A stretch of DNA of 64,000 nt from Anaerotignum sp. (GTDB lineage Bacteria > Bacillota > Clostridia > Lachnospirales > Anaerotignaceae): contig NZ_JAFUMA010000099.1 of assembly GCF_017483025.1 (NCBI RefSeq), positions 1 to 64,000 of the forward strand, given 5' to 3'. The notes under the pieces are model-generated. The model saw only the letters and a program-made list of their open reading frames with translations, searched no databases and had not been told where the DNA came from. A program made the translations under genes and the position numbers. Positions 1-9,153 of the stretch are shown one piece after another (the first letter of the stretch is position 1; the number at the start of each line of letters is the position of its first letter).

Positions 1-1307
1 CCTGTGATATCAGCAACTTCCTTGAACAGCTTCGCCTGCTGCAGGGCATTCTGGCCTGTTGTCGCATCCAGCACCAGATATACTTCCTTATGGGCAGCGG
101 GATATTCTCTCTCGATGACACGAGCGATTTTTTTCAGTTCTTCCATCAGGTTCTTTTTATTGTGAAGTCTGCCTGCTGTGTCGCAGATAAGCAGGTCTGC
201 ATTCTGTTTTCTTGCTTCATGGACCGCATCGAACACGACAGCCGCAGGGTCGGAATTTTCTTCCTGTTTGATGACAGGAACATTATTTCTTTCGCCCCAG
301 ATCTCCAGCTGATCGATGGCAGCCGCACGGAAAGTATCCGCTGCAGCCAGCATCACAGATTTGCCTTCTTCTTTATAGTTATGAGCCAGTTTACCGATGG
401 TAGTTGTTTTACCAACGCCGTTAACACCGATTACCAACAGCACGGAAGGATTAGGCAGACTTTCTTCCTCCTCTGCGCCTTCTTCCAGAATGGCTGTAAT
501 TTCGTCGATCAGCATACCTTTGATCAAGGAAGGGTCTGTGGCATGTTCTCTTTTTACTCTCTTGCGCAGGTTTTCCACGATATCCATGGTCGTCTGCACG
601 CCCAGATCAGCCATGATGAGGGCTTCTTCCAGTTCTTCGAAGAGGTCTTCGTCGATTTTTGTGAATGCGCCCAGAACGCCGTCTACGCCGCCGAGGATAT
701 TCTTTCTTGTTTTATCCAGACCAGCCTTCAGCTTCGCAAAAAAGCCCATTTTGGCAGGTTTTTCTTCTGCAACTTCTTCTGCAGGAGTTTCCTCCGCGGG
801 TTCTTCTTTGTTCAGTTCTTCTGCCACTTCTTCTACCAGTTCTTCCACGAAAGCAATGGCATCTTCGTCATTATCCGCTGTGAAAACTTCACCGTCTTCC
901 AACGCGACAACAACTTCATCATCTGCCAGAGGTTTTTCCGCCAGAATTTCACCAGCCATATCTGTCAGCTCTGCAAGAACAGCTTCCGCTTCTTCTTCGC
1001 TTTCCGCTGTCAGCAGTTCTTCGCCCTCTTCATCCACAAATTCGATTTCGATCTCGTCCTCTTCTACTGCGTCTTCCTGATACAGGATATCTTCATTGGC
1101 GCAGTCAATCTGAATTTCTTCCTCATCCATCACTTCATGGACAGCGGCATTCATATCTTTATTGCCTTCCACATCCAGAACGATTTCCTCATTCTGTGCA
1201 TCTGCTTCTACTTCCACCCCGTCGATCTCCACAACGCCTTCGCGCTGCTCTTCGACCACAGGAGTTTCTTCTGCTGATTTCTTTTTGAAAAAATCAAATA
1301 AACCCAT
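1..1307 (-). CDS. ftsY: Signal recognition particle receptor FtsY (3' end beyond window)
   Basis: SRP-receptor GTPase that docks ribosome-SRP complexes at the membrane for co-translational insertion. The first ~150 residues are a strongly acidic, Glu/Asp-rich A domain starting MGLFDFFKKK. An NG GTPase domain follows, with the P-loop GVNGVGKTT, then DTFRAAA and DTAGRLHNK motifs, and LDATTGQNA near the cut edge. About 435 residues are visible and the last part of the G domain lies outside the window. The ATG at 1307 has GGAG (1317-1320) upstream. It follows smc closely (23 nt), the usual smc-ftsY order, so the two are probably co-transcribed. Identity is certain from the motifs. Confidence 0.96.
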   Translation of the reverse strand, partial: MGLFDFFKKKSAEETPVVEEQREGVVEIDGVEVEADAQNEEIVLDVEGNKDMNAAVHEVMDEEEIQIDCANEDILYQEDAVEEDEIEIEFVDEEGEELLTAESEEEAEAVLAELTDMAGEILAEKPLADDEVVVALEDGEVFTADNDEDAIAFVEELVEEVAEELNKEEPAEETPAEEVAEEKPAKMGFFAKLKAGLDKTRKNILGGVDGVLGAFTKIDEDLFEELEEALIMADLGVQTTMDIVENLRKRVKREHATDPSLIKGMLIDEITAILEEGAEEEESLPNPSVLLVIGVNGVGKTTTIGKLAHNYKEEGKSVMLAAADTFRAAAIDQLEIWGERNNVPVIKQEENSDPAAVVFDAVHEARKQNADLLICDTAGRLHNKKNLMEELKKIARVIEREYPAAHKEVYLVLDATTGQNALQQAKLFKEVADIT

Positions 1308-1330
1308 TTTTTCAATCTCCTTTAAAAAAT

Positions 1331-4300
1331 TTATGCTGTAATACTCTGTTCCGCTTCAGAAAAGCTTACAGAGATCAATTTAGAAATACCTTTTTCCTGC
1401 ATCGTCACACCATACAGCACATCCGCGTGCTCCATGGTGCCCTTTCTGTGGGTGATGACGATGAACTGTGTCTCCTCACTGAACCGCTTCAGATACTGGG
1501 CGTAGCGACTGACGTTAGCATCATCCAGCGCCGCCTCAATTTCGTCAAGAATACAGAAGGGAGAAGGTTTCATCTTCAGAATAGAGAACAGGATGGCAAT
1601 TGCCGTCAATGCTCTCTCGCCGCCGGAAAGCAGCTGCATATTCTGCAGGTTTTTGCCGGGGGGCTGTGCCACGATCTCGATGGGAGATTCCAGCACATGT
1701 TCCGTATCCGTCAGTTTCAGATACGCCTTGCCACCGCCGAACATTTCCTGGAATACCTGAGAAAAGTTTTCAGAAATGACCTTGAACTGCTCTCTGAACT
1801 GTTTTTCCATCAGAGTAGAGAGTTCCTCGATGATCTGGCGCAGTTTTTCTTCCGCTTCCAAGATGTCCTCTCTCTGGGCTGTCAGGAATTCGTACCGTTC
1901 CTTGACTTCCTTATACTGCTCGATGGCACCCACATTGACATCCCCCAAAGCGCGGATGAGATTTTTCCATTCCTTGACAGGACGTTTTTCTCCGTCCTCA
2001 GGCAGATTCGCCGCATATTCCTGAGCCATGCGCAGGGTCATTTCGTATTCCTCCCACATCTGGGTGGTGATACGCTGTTTTTCCTCTTCCAGTTTTTCCT
2101 TTTTGGCGGAAATACGGAAAAGTTCGTTTTCCAGTTTATTCGCCGTTTCCTTCCATTGGGCAGCGGCTTCTTCTGCTTTCGCCGCTGTTTCAGAAGTCTG
2201 ACTCTTTTCGTTTGCAGTATCATTCAACTGGTTCTGCAGGCAGTCCGCCTGCTGTGCCAAATCTGCTGCTTTCTGCTTCAGGTCTTCCTGCTGTTCCAAT
2301 CGCAGGTCGGTATTCTTTTCATAGAAGGCTGCCTGTTCCGCCGCACGTTTCTGTTCTTTTTCCAGCGCCGCCGCTTCTTCCTTCAGGCGCAGCATAGTTT
2401 CTTCCATGCTGTAAACGCTCTGCCCTGCAGAGGAAAGGTCGATCTTTTTCTGAGTGATCTCTGCCATGAGGGCATCTCGTTCTTCTTTTTCGCCGCTCAG
2501 GCTGCTCTGGAAGGCTTCCAACTGTTCGTTGGCAAACTGCATGGCCTTCTGAGATTCTTCCTCTGCTTTGCGGAATTTTTCAATCTCAGCTTCTGCACCC
2601 TCCAACTGTTCCGTCAGCTGTGTTTCTTCCAGTTTCAGCAGGGAAAGTTTTTCCGCCGCTTCCTTCTGGTCTGCAAGGGTCTTGTCCTTTTCGCCGCTGC
2701 CGCTGCTCAAAGTTACCATAACCTTCTGCAGTTCCATTTTCTTATCGACAGTTTCATCCTCGATTTCCTGCAGGTCTTCATTTGCCAGCAGGAGTTTTTC
2801 CCGCAGCATGGATGCTTCGTCTGTTGCGCTCTGCAATGCCTGACGCAGATTGCGAATTTCTCTGCTTCTGCCGAAAACATGCAGGGCTTTTTTCTGGGCA
2901 GAACCACCAGTCATAGCGCCGCCGGGGTTCAGGATATCGCCCTCCAGAGTAACCAATTTATACTGATGGCGATATTTCTTCGCCAGTTGTACTGCTTTAT
3001 CCAGATTCTGTACCACGATGATTCTTCCTAACAGGTTCAATGCGATCTGTCGGAATTTTTCATCGAAGGTCACCAAATCATGGGCCGTGCCGATAACGCC
3101 CACTTCCGCCATGATGGCATTCTTGCCTTCCAGAGGTCTGCCTTTGATGGCTGTCGCAGGCAGGAAAGTCGCTCTGCCTAAGTTATGCTTCTTCAAATAC
3201 TGAATAGCATCCTTGGCATCTTCTTCCGTTTCTGTGACTACATTCTGCAATGCACCGCCCAAGGCCGCTTCAATAGCAGTTTCGTATTCCTCTTCCACCT
3301 TCAAGAGCTGACCAACGGCACCGCAGATACCTCTTTCCGCCGCATCATGCAGATTCAGCAGGCTCTTTACGCTATTGTAATAGCCTTCATGTTCTTTTTC
3401 CATCTCCATCAGCAAGGATAGACGAGAACGGGTTTCAGAAATCCGCTTTTCCTGTCCAGAAAGGCTGGATTCCGCCCGTTGTTTTTCCTGTGCCGCGTGT
3501 TTTCTATCCTGTTCCAGCGCATCCAATTCCTGTTCTAAGTATCGGATGTGCTCTTTTCTGTCGTTTTCCTGCTTTTCCAGCGCCTGCAGGTGGATGTCAA
3601 ACTGATGCAGACGGCTTTCGTTATGTTCCTTTTCCGCCAGCAGCTGTTCCTTTCTGGAAAGGAACTGTTCCTTCATGGCTTCTCGTTTGGAAATTTCACC
3701 CTTGGCTTCTGTGCCGATTCGAATCTGTTCGAAAATTTCATCCTTGAAGGATTCCGCTTTATTTTCATCCTGCGTCAAAGCGTTGCTCAGGGAAGCGTAT
3801 TTTTCTTCCAAAGCGTCCAGTTCATTCTGTCGGCGGTCCATATCCAGCTTCAGGGCTGCCATTTTGCTCTGGCAAGTCGTCTGTTCTGCTTCGTTTTCCA
3901 TCTGCTTGCGGGATTTTTCCGCCATTTCTGCCTGAATACGAGAGATATTGGCTTCGTCATTGGCACGCTGTTCTTCCCTCAGGCGGATTTCCCCTTCGGT
4001 CTTTTCCATTTCCCCGCGCAATTCTGTCATTTCATCATTCTGCTGCTGCAAAAGGGCATCCAGTTCCTCAGATTTTTCCCGCAGCTGAACAGCTTTTTCC
4101 TTTTCGGTGTTACTCTTCGCAATGCTCTCTGCCATCTGTTCACTGGCTGCAGCTTCATCCTGCTCCAGTTTTTCCAACTGGGAATCGATACGTTCTGCAT
4201 CCTTGCAGAAAGCCGCCGTTTCCGCCTGTTTCAGGTGTTCCTTCAGGCGCAGATATTCTTTCGCCTTTTCGCTGGCCTGTTCCAGAGGGCCTACCTGCAC

Positions 4301-4897
4301 TTCCAGTTCCCCGATGATATCATCCACGCGGAGCAGGTTCTGCTGTTCCTTTTCCAATTTATTGACAGCTTCGTTTTTTCTTGTTTTATATTTTACGATA
4401 CCCGCCGCTTCTTCGAAAATTCTACGGCGTTCATCGCCTTTTGCGCTCAAAATTTCATCGATACGCCCCTGCCCGATGATGGAATACCCCTCTCGGCCAA
4501 CGCCCGTATCCATGAACAATTCCTGAATATCCTTCAGCCTGCAGGCGGTGCCATTGATGCGATATTCGCTCTCGCCGCTGCGGAACACACGTCTCGTCAC
4601 CTGCACTTCGCTGTATTCCAAAGGCAGTTTACCGTCCTGATTGTCGATGAGGATGGAAACTTCCGCAAAACCCAGAGGCTTTCTGTTTTCCGTACCGGCA
4701 AAGATGATATCCTCCATCTTATCACCACGCAGACTTTTGGCACGCTGTTCCCCCAGCACCCAGCGCACCGCGTCGGAGACGTTGCTTTTGCCGCTGCCAT
4801 TAGGGCCAACAACCGCCGTCACACCGGGGTTGAATTCCAGCTTCACTTTTTCAGGAAAGGATTTGAAACCCTGTAAGTCCAATCGTTTCAAATACAT
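1331..4897 (-). CDS. smc: Chromosome segregation ATPase SMC
   Basis: Full-length condensin ATPase, 1188 aa, the usual bacterial size. It folds sister chromosomes with ScpA/ScpB. Walker A GPNGSGKS is at residues 31-38. Long Glu/Lys/Gln-rich coiled coils flank a hinge at about 510-680. The C-terminal half of the ATPase has the signature LSGGER at ~1090 and Walker B CILDEIEAALDD at ~1118. The ATG is preceded by GAGGTG. It sits upstream of ftsY and 28 nt downstream of the pyrC-like gene on the same strand. No recognisable terminator lies between them, so read-through is likely. The gene looks complete and normal. Confidence 0.97.
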   Translation of the reverse strand: MYLKRLDLQGFKSFPEKVKLEFNPGVTAVVGPNGSGKSNVSDAVRWVLGEQRAKSLRGDKMEDIIFAGTENRKPLGFAEVSILIDNQDGKLPLEYSEVQVTRRVFRSGESEYRINGTACRLKDIQELFMDTGVGREGYSIIGQGRIDEILSAKGDERRRIFEEAAGIVKYKTRKNEAVNKLEKEQQNLLRVDDIIGELEVQVGPLEQASEKAKEYLRLKEHLKQAETAAFCKDAERIDSQLEKLEQDEAAASEQMAESIAKSNTEKEKAVQLREKSEELDALLQQQNDEMTELRGEMEKTEGEIRLREEQRANDEANISRIQAEMAEKSRKQMENEAEQTTCQSKMAALKLDMDRRQNELDALEEKYASLSNALTQDENKAESFKDEIFEQIRIGTEAKGEISKREAMKEQFLSRKEQLLAEKEHNESRLHQFDIHLQALEKQENDRKEHIRYLEQELDALEQDRKHAAQEKQRAESSLSGQEKRISETRSRLSLLMEMEKEHEGYYNSVKSLLNLHDAAERGICGAVGQLLKVEEEYETAIEAALGGALQNVVTETEEDAKDAIQYLKKHNLGRATFLPATAIKGRPLEGKNAIMAEVGVIGTAHDLVTFDEKFRQIALNLLGRIIVVQNLDKAVQLAKKYRHQYKLVTLEGDILNPGGAMTGGSAQKKALHVFGRSREIRNLRQALQSATDEASMLREKLLLANEDLQEIEDETVDKKMELQKVMVTLSSGSGEKDKTLADQKEAAEKLSLLKLEETQLTEQLEGAEAEIEKFRKAEEESQKAMQFANEQLEAFQSSLSGEKEERDALMAEITQKKIDLSSAGQSVYSMEETMLRLKEEAAALEKEQKRAAEQAAFYEKNTDLRLEQQEDLKQKAADLAQQADCLQNQLNDTANEKSQTSETAAKAEEAAAQWKETANKLENELFRISAKKEKLEEEKQRITTQMWEEYEMTLRMAQEYAANLPEDGEKRPVKEWKNLIRALGDVNVGAIEQYKEVKERYEFLTAQREDILEAEEKLRQIIEELSTLMEKQFREQFKVISENFSQVFQEMFGGGKAYLKLTDTEHVLESPIEIVAQPPGKNLQNMQLLSGGERALTAIAILFSILKMKPSPFCILDEIEAALDDANVSRYAQYLKRFSEETQFIVITHRKGTMEHADVLYGVTMQEKGISKLISVSFSEAEQSITA

Positions 4898-4925
4898 TCA
4901 TTTACACCTCATTTGTACGTTCGGT

Positions 4926-6197
4926 TTAGGTCAGCAGCTTTCCGCCGACCATGGTATAAAGGACTTTTCCCCGCACTTCTTCATCGGCAAAGGGAGAAAA
5001 TTTCGCCTTGGATGCAAAATGCTCGGGGTCAACGCGATGGGTCTCCATGAAATCCACCACGATGATATCGGCGTCATTTCCTTCCGCCAACATGCCCTTA
5101 TTATATAATTTCAAAATTTCTGCAGGCTTTACAGCCATCATGTGGATGAGCTTTTCCACAGTGATGAACCCTTTTTCCACCAGGTGGGTATAGCTCAGGG
5201 CAAAGGCTGTTTCCAAAGAGGAAATGCCATAAGCCGCAGTATCGAATTCTTTTTCTTTTTCTGTTCTGTTTGTGGGGCTGTGACCGGAAGCAATCACATC
5301 GATGGTGCCGTCTACGATGCCCTCTATAATAGCGAATACGTCCTCCTTCGTTCTAAGGGGAGGGTTCACCTTCGCCAGCGTATTATAATCACCAACGGCT
5401 TCTTCCGTCAGGATGAAGTAATGGGGGCATGTTTCGCAGGTCACCTGTACCCCTCTGCCCTTTGCTTCACGGATCAGCTGCACGGAACCCTTGGTGCTGA
5501 TGTGAGCCAGATGAAGCCTTGCCCCTGTGCGTTCCGCCAAAATCAAGTTGCGGGCAACGATGACTTCCTCCGCATCTCTGGGCATCCCCGTCAGGCCAAG
5601 GCAGGCCGCCGTATAGCCTTCGTTCATAACCCCCTTGCCGGAAAGGCCCCTGTCTTCACAATGGGTGATAACGGGCAAATCAAACATTTTCGCATAAATC
5701 ATGATATTTCTCAGAAAAGATGCGGAATCTGTAAACTCATCCCCATCGGAAATACCAACGATACCCGCATCATACATTTCCCCGATCTCTGCCATTTCTT
5801 TACCCTCGCAGCCAACAGACATGCTGCCGTAAGGATGGATATTCACGGAAGATTTCTCTTTTGCCTTGGAAACGATGTATTCCACTACAGTCTTATTGTC
5901 GATGACAGGGCTGGTGTTAGGTTCACAGGTGATTGTCGTAAAACCACCGCGCAAAGCAGCGCGGGAAACCGTTGCAATATCCTCAATATATTCCTGACCG
6001 GGGTCGCAGATATTACAATGCATATCAATGAGGCCTGGCAAAACAGCATGTCCGCCTACATTCAGCACCTTTGCTCCTTCCACCTCAATATTCAGGCCAA
6101 TCTTTTCAATGATACCATTTTCTACATAGATATCATGGAGCAGTTCTTTATCATGGGAAGTTGCAAGGATACGGCAGTTTTTCAAAATGGTTTTCAT
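4926..6197 (-). CDS. Dihydroorotase-like protein with degenerate active site (pyrC-like)
   Basis: 423-aa amidohydrolase-fold protein, co-linear along its length with class I dihydroorotases (pyrimidine step 3). Conserved stretches include THCED (H179), HLAHIST (H232), NPPLR and PNTSPV. Metal and catalytic positions are altered. The DxHxH-R motif reads DMHCNIC (second His is Asn62, substrate Arg is Cys64). The catalytic TDHAPH motif reads SGHSPT (Asp is Gly305, final His is Thr309). Zinc chemistry of the normal kind is therefore unlikely. The ATG at 6197 overlaps the pyrB-like stop as ATGA and lies 9 nt after GGAGG; an upstream in-frame TTG at 6203 sits too close to the SD. It may be a structural or regulatory pseudoenzyme like PyrC' of Pseudomonas; catalytic inactivity is inferred. 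Confidence 0.85.
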   Translation of the reverse strand: MKTILKNCRILATSHDKELLHDIYVENGIIEKIGLNIEVEGAKVLNVGGHAVLPGLIDMHCNICDPGQEYIEDIATVSRAALRGGFTTITCEPNTSPVIDNKTVVEYIVSKAKEKSSVNIHPYGSMSVGCEGKEMAEIGEMYDAGIVGISDGDEFTDSASFLRNIMIYAKMFDLPVITHCEDRGLSGKGVMNEGYTAACLGLTGMPRDAEEVIVARNLILAERTGARLHLAHISTKGSVQLIREAKGRGVQVTCETCPHYFILTEEAVGDYNTLAKVNPPLRTKEDVFAIIEGIVDGTIDVIASGHSPTNRTEKEKEFDTAAYGISSLETAFALSYTHLVEKGFITVEKLIHMMAVKPAEILKLYNKGMLAEGNDADIIVVDFMETHRVDPEHFASKAKFSPFADEEVRGKVLYTMVGGKLLT

Positions 6198-7123
6198 TTC
6201 CAAGCACCTCCCACCTGAGAAAGGATATAATACATGGCCATGCGCACCGCAACAGAGTTGGCGATCTGGTCATTGATGATACACTGCTTACCGTCGATAA
6301 CACCGGGAGAAATCTCGATGCCTCTCTGGATGGGGCCGGGATGCATAACAATGGCATCCTTTTTCGCATATTTCAACAGATTTTCATCGATACGGAAGAA
6401 TCTCTTATATTCATCCAGGGAAGGCAGGAAAGTTTTATCCTGGGTCTCCAGACGCATGCGGGTCGTCAGAATAACATCCGCATTATTCACCGCTTCTCTG
6501 GCATCGTAATACATATTTACACCAAATTTTTCAATATCAGGCAGCATCAGCGTAGGCGGGCCGGAAACAGAAACCTCTGCCCCCAGTTTTGTCAGCCCCC
6601 AGATATTGCTTTTGGACACACGACTATGGATCAGATCCCCGATCATGGCAACCTTCAGCCCTTCAAAGCCGCCCTTCTGCTCTTTGATGGTCAGAAGATC
6701 CAGCAGAGACTGACCAGGGTTTTCATTAAAGCCATCCCCCGCATTGATGACAGATGCTTCCACACAATCCGCCAGCAATCTGGGTGCGCCGGCCATGGGA
6801 TGACGCAGGATAATAAAATCCGCCCCCATCTGGTCGATCAGCTGCCCCATATCCTGCAGGCTTTCCTTTTCGATGGAATGGATGGAGTTGGTCATATCGA
6901 TCACATTGGCACTCAGATGTTGGGCCGCCAGTTCATAAGCCAGTTTTGCACGGGCGCTCTGTTCATAGAACAGCATAATGACAGATTTTCCCAACAGATG
7001 GGGTGTTTTCTTATCTTTCTGATTCAGGATGTATTTCATCGTCTCAGCCGTGCCAAGGATATAGCGGATATCATCCGCGCTCATATCCCGCAGGCCAAAA
7101 AAATCTTTCTTTGTCAGTGGCAT
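6194..7123 (-). CDS. Aspartate carbamoyltransferase-like protein with altered carbamoyl-phosphate site (pyrB-like)
   Basis: 309 aa, the length of an ATCase catalytic chain and similar throughout (RHP at 107-109, INAGDG, LLDLLTI, GDLIHSR, MHPGPIQRG). The near-invariant carbamoyl-phosphate motif S-T-R-T-R reads S-A-R-A-K (56-60). HPTQ reads NPGQ (135-138, catalytic His replaced). The R-x-Q of the aspartate site reads RMR (222-224). These losses argue against ordinary carbamoyl transfer. The ATG at 7123 follows GGGAGG with 7 nt spacing; an in-frame GTG at 7138 overlaps the SD and is rejected. It follows rluD by 15 nt and overlaps the pyrC-like gene by 4 nt. Family membership is clear; activity is doubtful. 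Confidence 0.86.
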   Translation of the reverse strand: MPLTKKDFFGLRDMSADDIRYILGTAETMKYILNQKDKKTPHLLGKSVIMLFYEQSARAKLAYELAAQHLSANVIDMTNSIHSIEKESLQDMGQLIDQMGADFIILRHPMAGAPRLLADCVEASVINAGDGFNENPGQSLLDLLTIKEQKGGFEGLKVAMIGDLIHSRVSKSNIWGLTKLGAEVSVSGPPTLMLPDIEKFGVNMYYDAREAVNNADVILTTRMRLETQDKTFLPSLDEYKRFFRIDENLLKYAKKDAIVMHPGPIQRGIEISPGVIDGKQCIINDQIANSVAVRMAMYYILSQVGGAWK

Positions 7124-7138
7124 GTTGTTTCCTCCCAC

Positions 7139-8059
7139 TTATTTACGCAGTCGTTCCAGCAATGCTTCGAAATAAGGCGGCAAAGGCGCCTCAAATTCCA
7201 GATATTCCCCTGTTCTGGGGTGAATAAAGCCCAATACCCGGGCATGGAGAGCCTGTCCTTCCAGCTGGATGGGCTGTTTTTTGGGACCATAAACAGGGTC
7301 GCCCAGAAGAGGATGGCCGATATAGGTCATATGAACACGGATCTGGTGTGTTCTGCCTGTTTCCAGCTGCGCTTCAATGAGCGTAAATTTCTCCATTCTT
7401 TCAATGACACGGTAATGGGTCACTGCATGGCGGCTATGTTTTTCTGTTACCGCCATTTTCTTTCTGTCCTGAGGATTTCTGCCGATGGGCTTGTCCACCG
7501 TGCCTTCATTCTCCGTAAAACCGTTATAAACCACGGCATTATATTTTCTCGTAATGCTGTGTTCTGCTAACTGGGCTGCCAGAGACTGATGGGCCATATC
7601 GTTTTTGGCGATCATCAAAACACCGGAAGTATCTTTATCGATGCGGTGAACGATGCCGGGGCGTTTTTCCCCGTTGATGCCGCTCAGATCATCGCCGCAA
7701 TGGAACATCAGGGCATTGACCAAAGTGCCGCTGGTATGGCCAGGGGCAGGATGCACCACCATACCCTGTGGCTTATTCACCACGATCACGTCTTCATCCT
7801 CATATAAAATATCCAGAGGGATATCCTCCGGCAAAATTTCCACTTCTTTCACTTCGGGAACCTGCACATCGATGATGTCTTTTTCCCGCAGCTTATAATT
7901 TGCTTTTGTCTTTCCGCCGTTCAGGGTGATATGCCCTTCATCGATGAGCTTCTGCACCCCGCTGCGGGAAAGATTTTCCATATTTTCGGCAAGGAACACG
8001 TCAATTCTTGTACCAACATCTTCCTTTTCCGCCCCAAAAGTAAAGTAATCCATACTCAT
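7139..8059 (-). CDS. rluD: RluA/RluD-family pseudouridine synthase
   Basis: 306-aa RNA pseudouridine synthase that isomerises uridines in 23S rRNA. An N-terminal S4 RNA-binding domain (SRSGVQKLIDEGHITLNG) is followed by the catalytic domain with HRIDKDTSG, where the Asp is the nucleophile, and RTHQIRVHM near the C terminus. The ATG at 8059 overlaps the lspA stop as ATGA, indicating translational coupling. The lspA-rluD order matches Bacillus (lspA-ylyB). Which rRNA positions it modifies cannot be told from sequence. Confidence 0.93.
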   Translation of the reverse strand: MSMDYFTFGAEKEDVGTRIDVFLAENMENLSRSGVQKLIDEGHITLNGGKTKANYKLREKDIIDVQVPEVKEVEILPEDIPLDILYEDEDVIVVNKPQGMVVHPAPGHTSGTLVNALMFHCGDDLSGINGEKRPGIVHRIDKDTSGVLMIAKNDMAHQSLAAQLAEHSITRKYNAVVYNGFTENEGTVDKPIGRNPQDRKKMAVTEKHSRHAVTHYRVIERMEKFTLIEAQLETGRTHQIRVHMTYIGHPLLGDPVYGPKKQPIQLEGQALHARVLGFIHPRTGEYLEFEAPLPPYFEALLERLRK

Positions 8060-8544
8060 TCATCCTTTTTCTTTTTCAAAGAAAGGTCTTCGTCCTTCAC
8101 GACAAACAAAACAAGGAATGTCATCAGGATGACCCCTACGACCACATAGATATCTGCCACGTTGAACACAGGCCATTCAAAAAACGTAAATTCAAAAAAA
8201 TCCACCACATAGCCGCGGAACACACGGTCAATGATGTTGCCGATGGCACCGGAAAGCACCAAAATCAAAGAAAATCTGACAGGCACATATTCTTTTTTCC
8301 TAGGCAATGTATGATAGAAATAAATCAGGCCAACAGCGATCACGCCTGTCAGCAGCAGAATGAACCATCTCTGTCCGGAAAACATTCCAAAGGCTACCCC
8401 TCTGTTTTCCACGAAAGTTAAGTCCATAAAGCCTTCCACCAGGGTCATGTTGTGGATAGGCTTCAGGCTCGCCAATGCCCAAAGCTTCGTCCCCTGGTCT
8501 AATAAGATCAAAGCCACTACTGCAATAATGGGAAGTAAATTCAA
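8056..8544 (-). CDS. lspA: Lipoprotein signal peptidase II
   Basis: Membrane aspartyl protease that cleaves signal peptides from diacylglyceryl-modified prolipoproteins. It has four predicted membrane segments. The catalytic aspartates lie in GNIIDRV and FNVADIY. I chose the TTG at 8544: it has GGGGTG (8551-8556) six bases upstream and gives 162 aa, the family norm. Reading up to 8637 would add an uncharacteristic 31-residue extension without an SD. Likely clients in this window include the TctC lipoprotein. It is part of the divIVA-lspA-rluD run. Confidence 0.92.
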   Translation of the reverse strand: MNLLPIIAVVALILLDQGTKLWALASLKPIHNMTLVEGFMDLTFVENRGVAFGMFSGQRWFILLLTGVIAVGLIYFYHTLPRKKEYVPVRFSLILVLSGAIGNIIDRVFRGYVVDFFEFTFFEWPVFNVADIYVVVGVILMTFLVLFVVKDEDLSLKKKKDE

Positions 8545-8661
8545 ACAAATCACCCCTAAAATTTTATATTTTTCAGGGATAAACTGTTTATCCCCGAACG
8601 CAAAACGAGCCACGGCTAGAAAAATGCAATTTTGCATTTCCCCTCCGCAGCTTGTTCATTC

Positions 8662-9141
8662 TTATTTTATTTCCTGTGCGTTTGCTTCTTTTTCTGCCAG
8701 GATCTCACCTTTATCCAGCAGTTCGATTTCTGCGTAAAGCAGCAGTTTCACTCTTGTTTTCATCAGTTCGTAGCGGTTTTCCAGCGCCGCGATTTCCTGT
8801 TCCAGTTCGTAAGATTTTGTTCTTGCGGCGGAAAGGATATCCTGCGCCTGCTGCTTCGCTTCTTTGATGATGGCATCTGCTTCTGTTTTTGCTGCCGCCT
8901 TTGTTTCTTCTGCAGCGGCCTCCGCAAAGCTCAGTGTGCGCTCGATGGATTTTTCGAGATTTTTCAACCGGTCTGTGTCCTCAACCACTGCTTCTACTTT
9001 TGTTCTTTCTCTCAGGCTTTCTTTGTACAGCTTTTCATAGTCCTCGTAGATGTCATCCAGGAATGTATCTACTTCTTCGGGAGAATAGCCGACTGCTACC
9101 TTTTTAAAGTCCTTGGTCGCGATATCATTGGGTGTGATCAC
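8662..9141 (-). CDS. divIVA: DivIVA-family cell-division protein
   Basis: 159-aa coiled-coil protein that recognises curved membrane at poles and septa. The N-terminal DivIVA signature is ITPNDIATKDFKKVAVGYSP, then EEVDTFLDDIYEDYE. The rest is a long Glu/Lys/Ala coiled coil. It starts with GTG at 9141 preceded by GGAGGG (spacing 6). It lies between ylmH and lspA, the classic Gram-positive division cluster. It could organise division or wall growth, or the chromosome at the spore pole; sequence alone does not separate these. Confidence 0.92.
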   Translation of the reverse strand: MITPNDIATKDFKKVAVGYSPEEVDTFLDDIYEDYEKLYKESLRERTKVEAVVEDTDRLKNLEKSIERTLSFAEAAAEETKAAAKTEADAIIKEAKQQAQDILSAARTKSYELEQEIAALENRYELMKTRVKLLLYAEIELLDKGEILAEKEANAQEIK

Positions 9142-9153
9142 GAAAAACCCTCC

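Noticed and set aside
1427..3031. Plus-strand open frame antisense to smc
   Set aside because: Phe/Leu/Gln-rich composition mirrors the coiled-coil codons of smc; no SD and no recognisable domain.
8545..8637. Longer lspA starting at 8637
   Set aside because: The extension has no SD and is absent from the family; the TTG at 8544 has a good SD.
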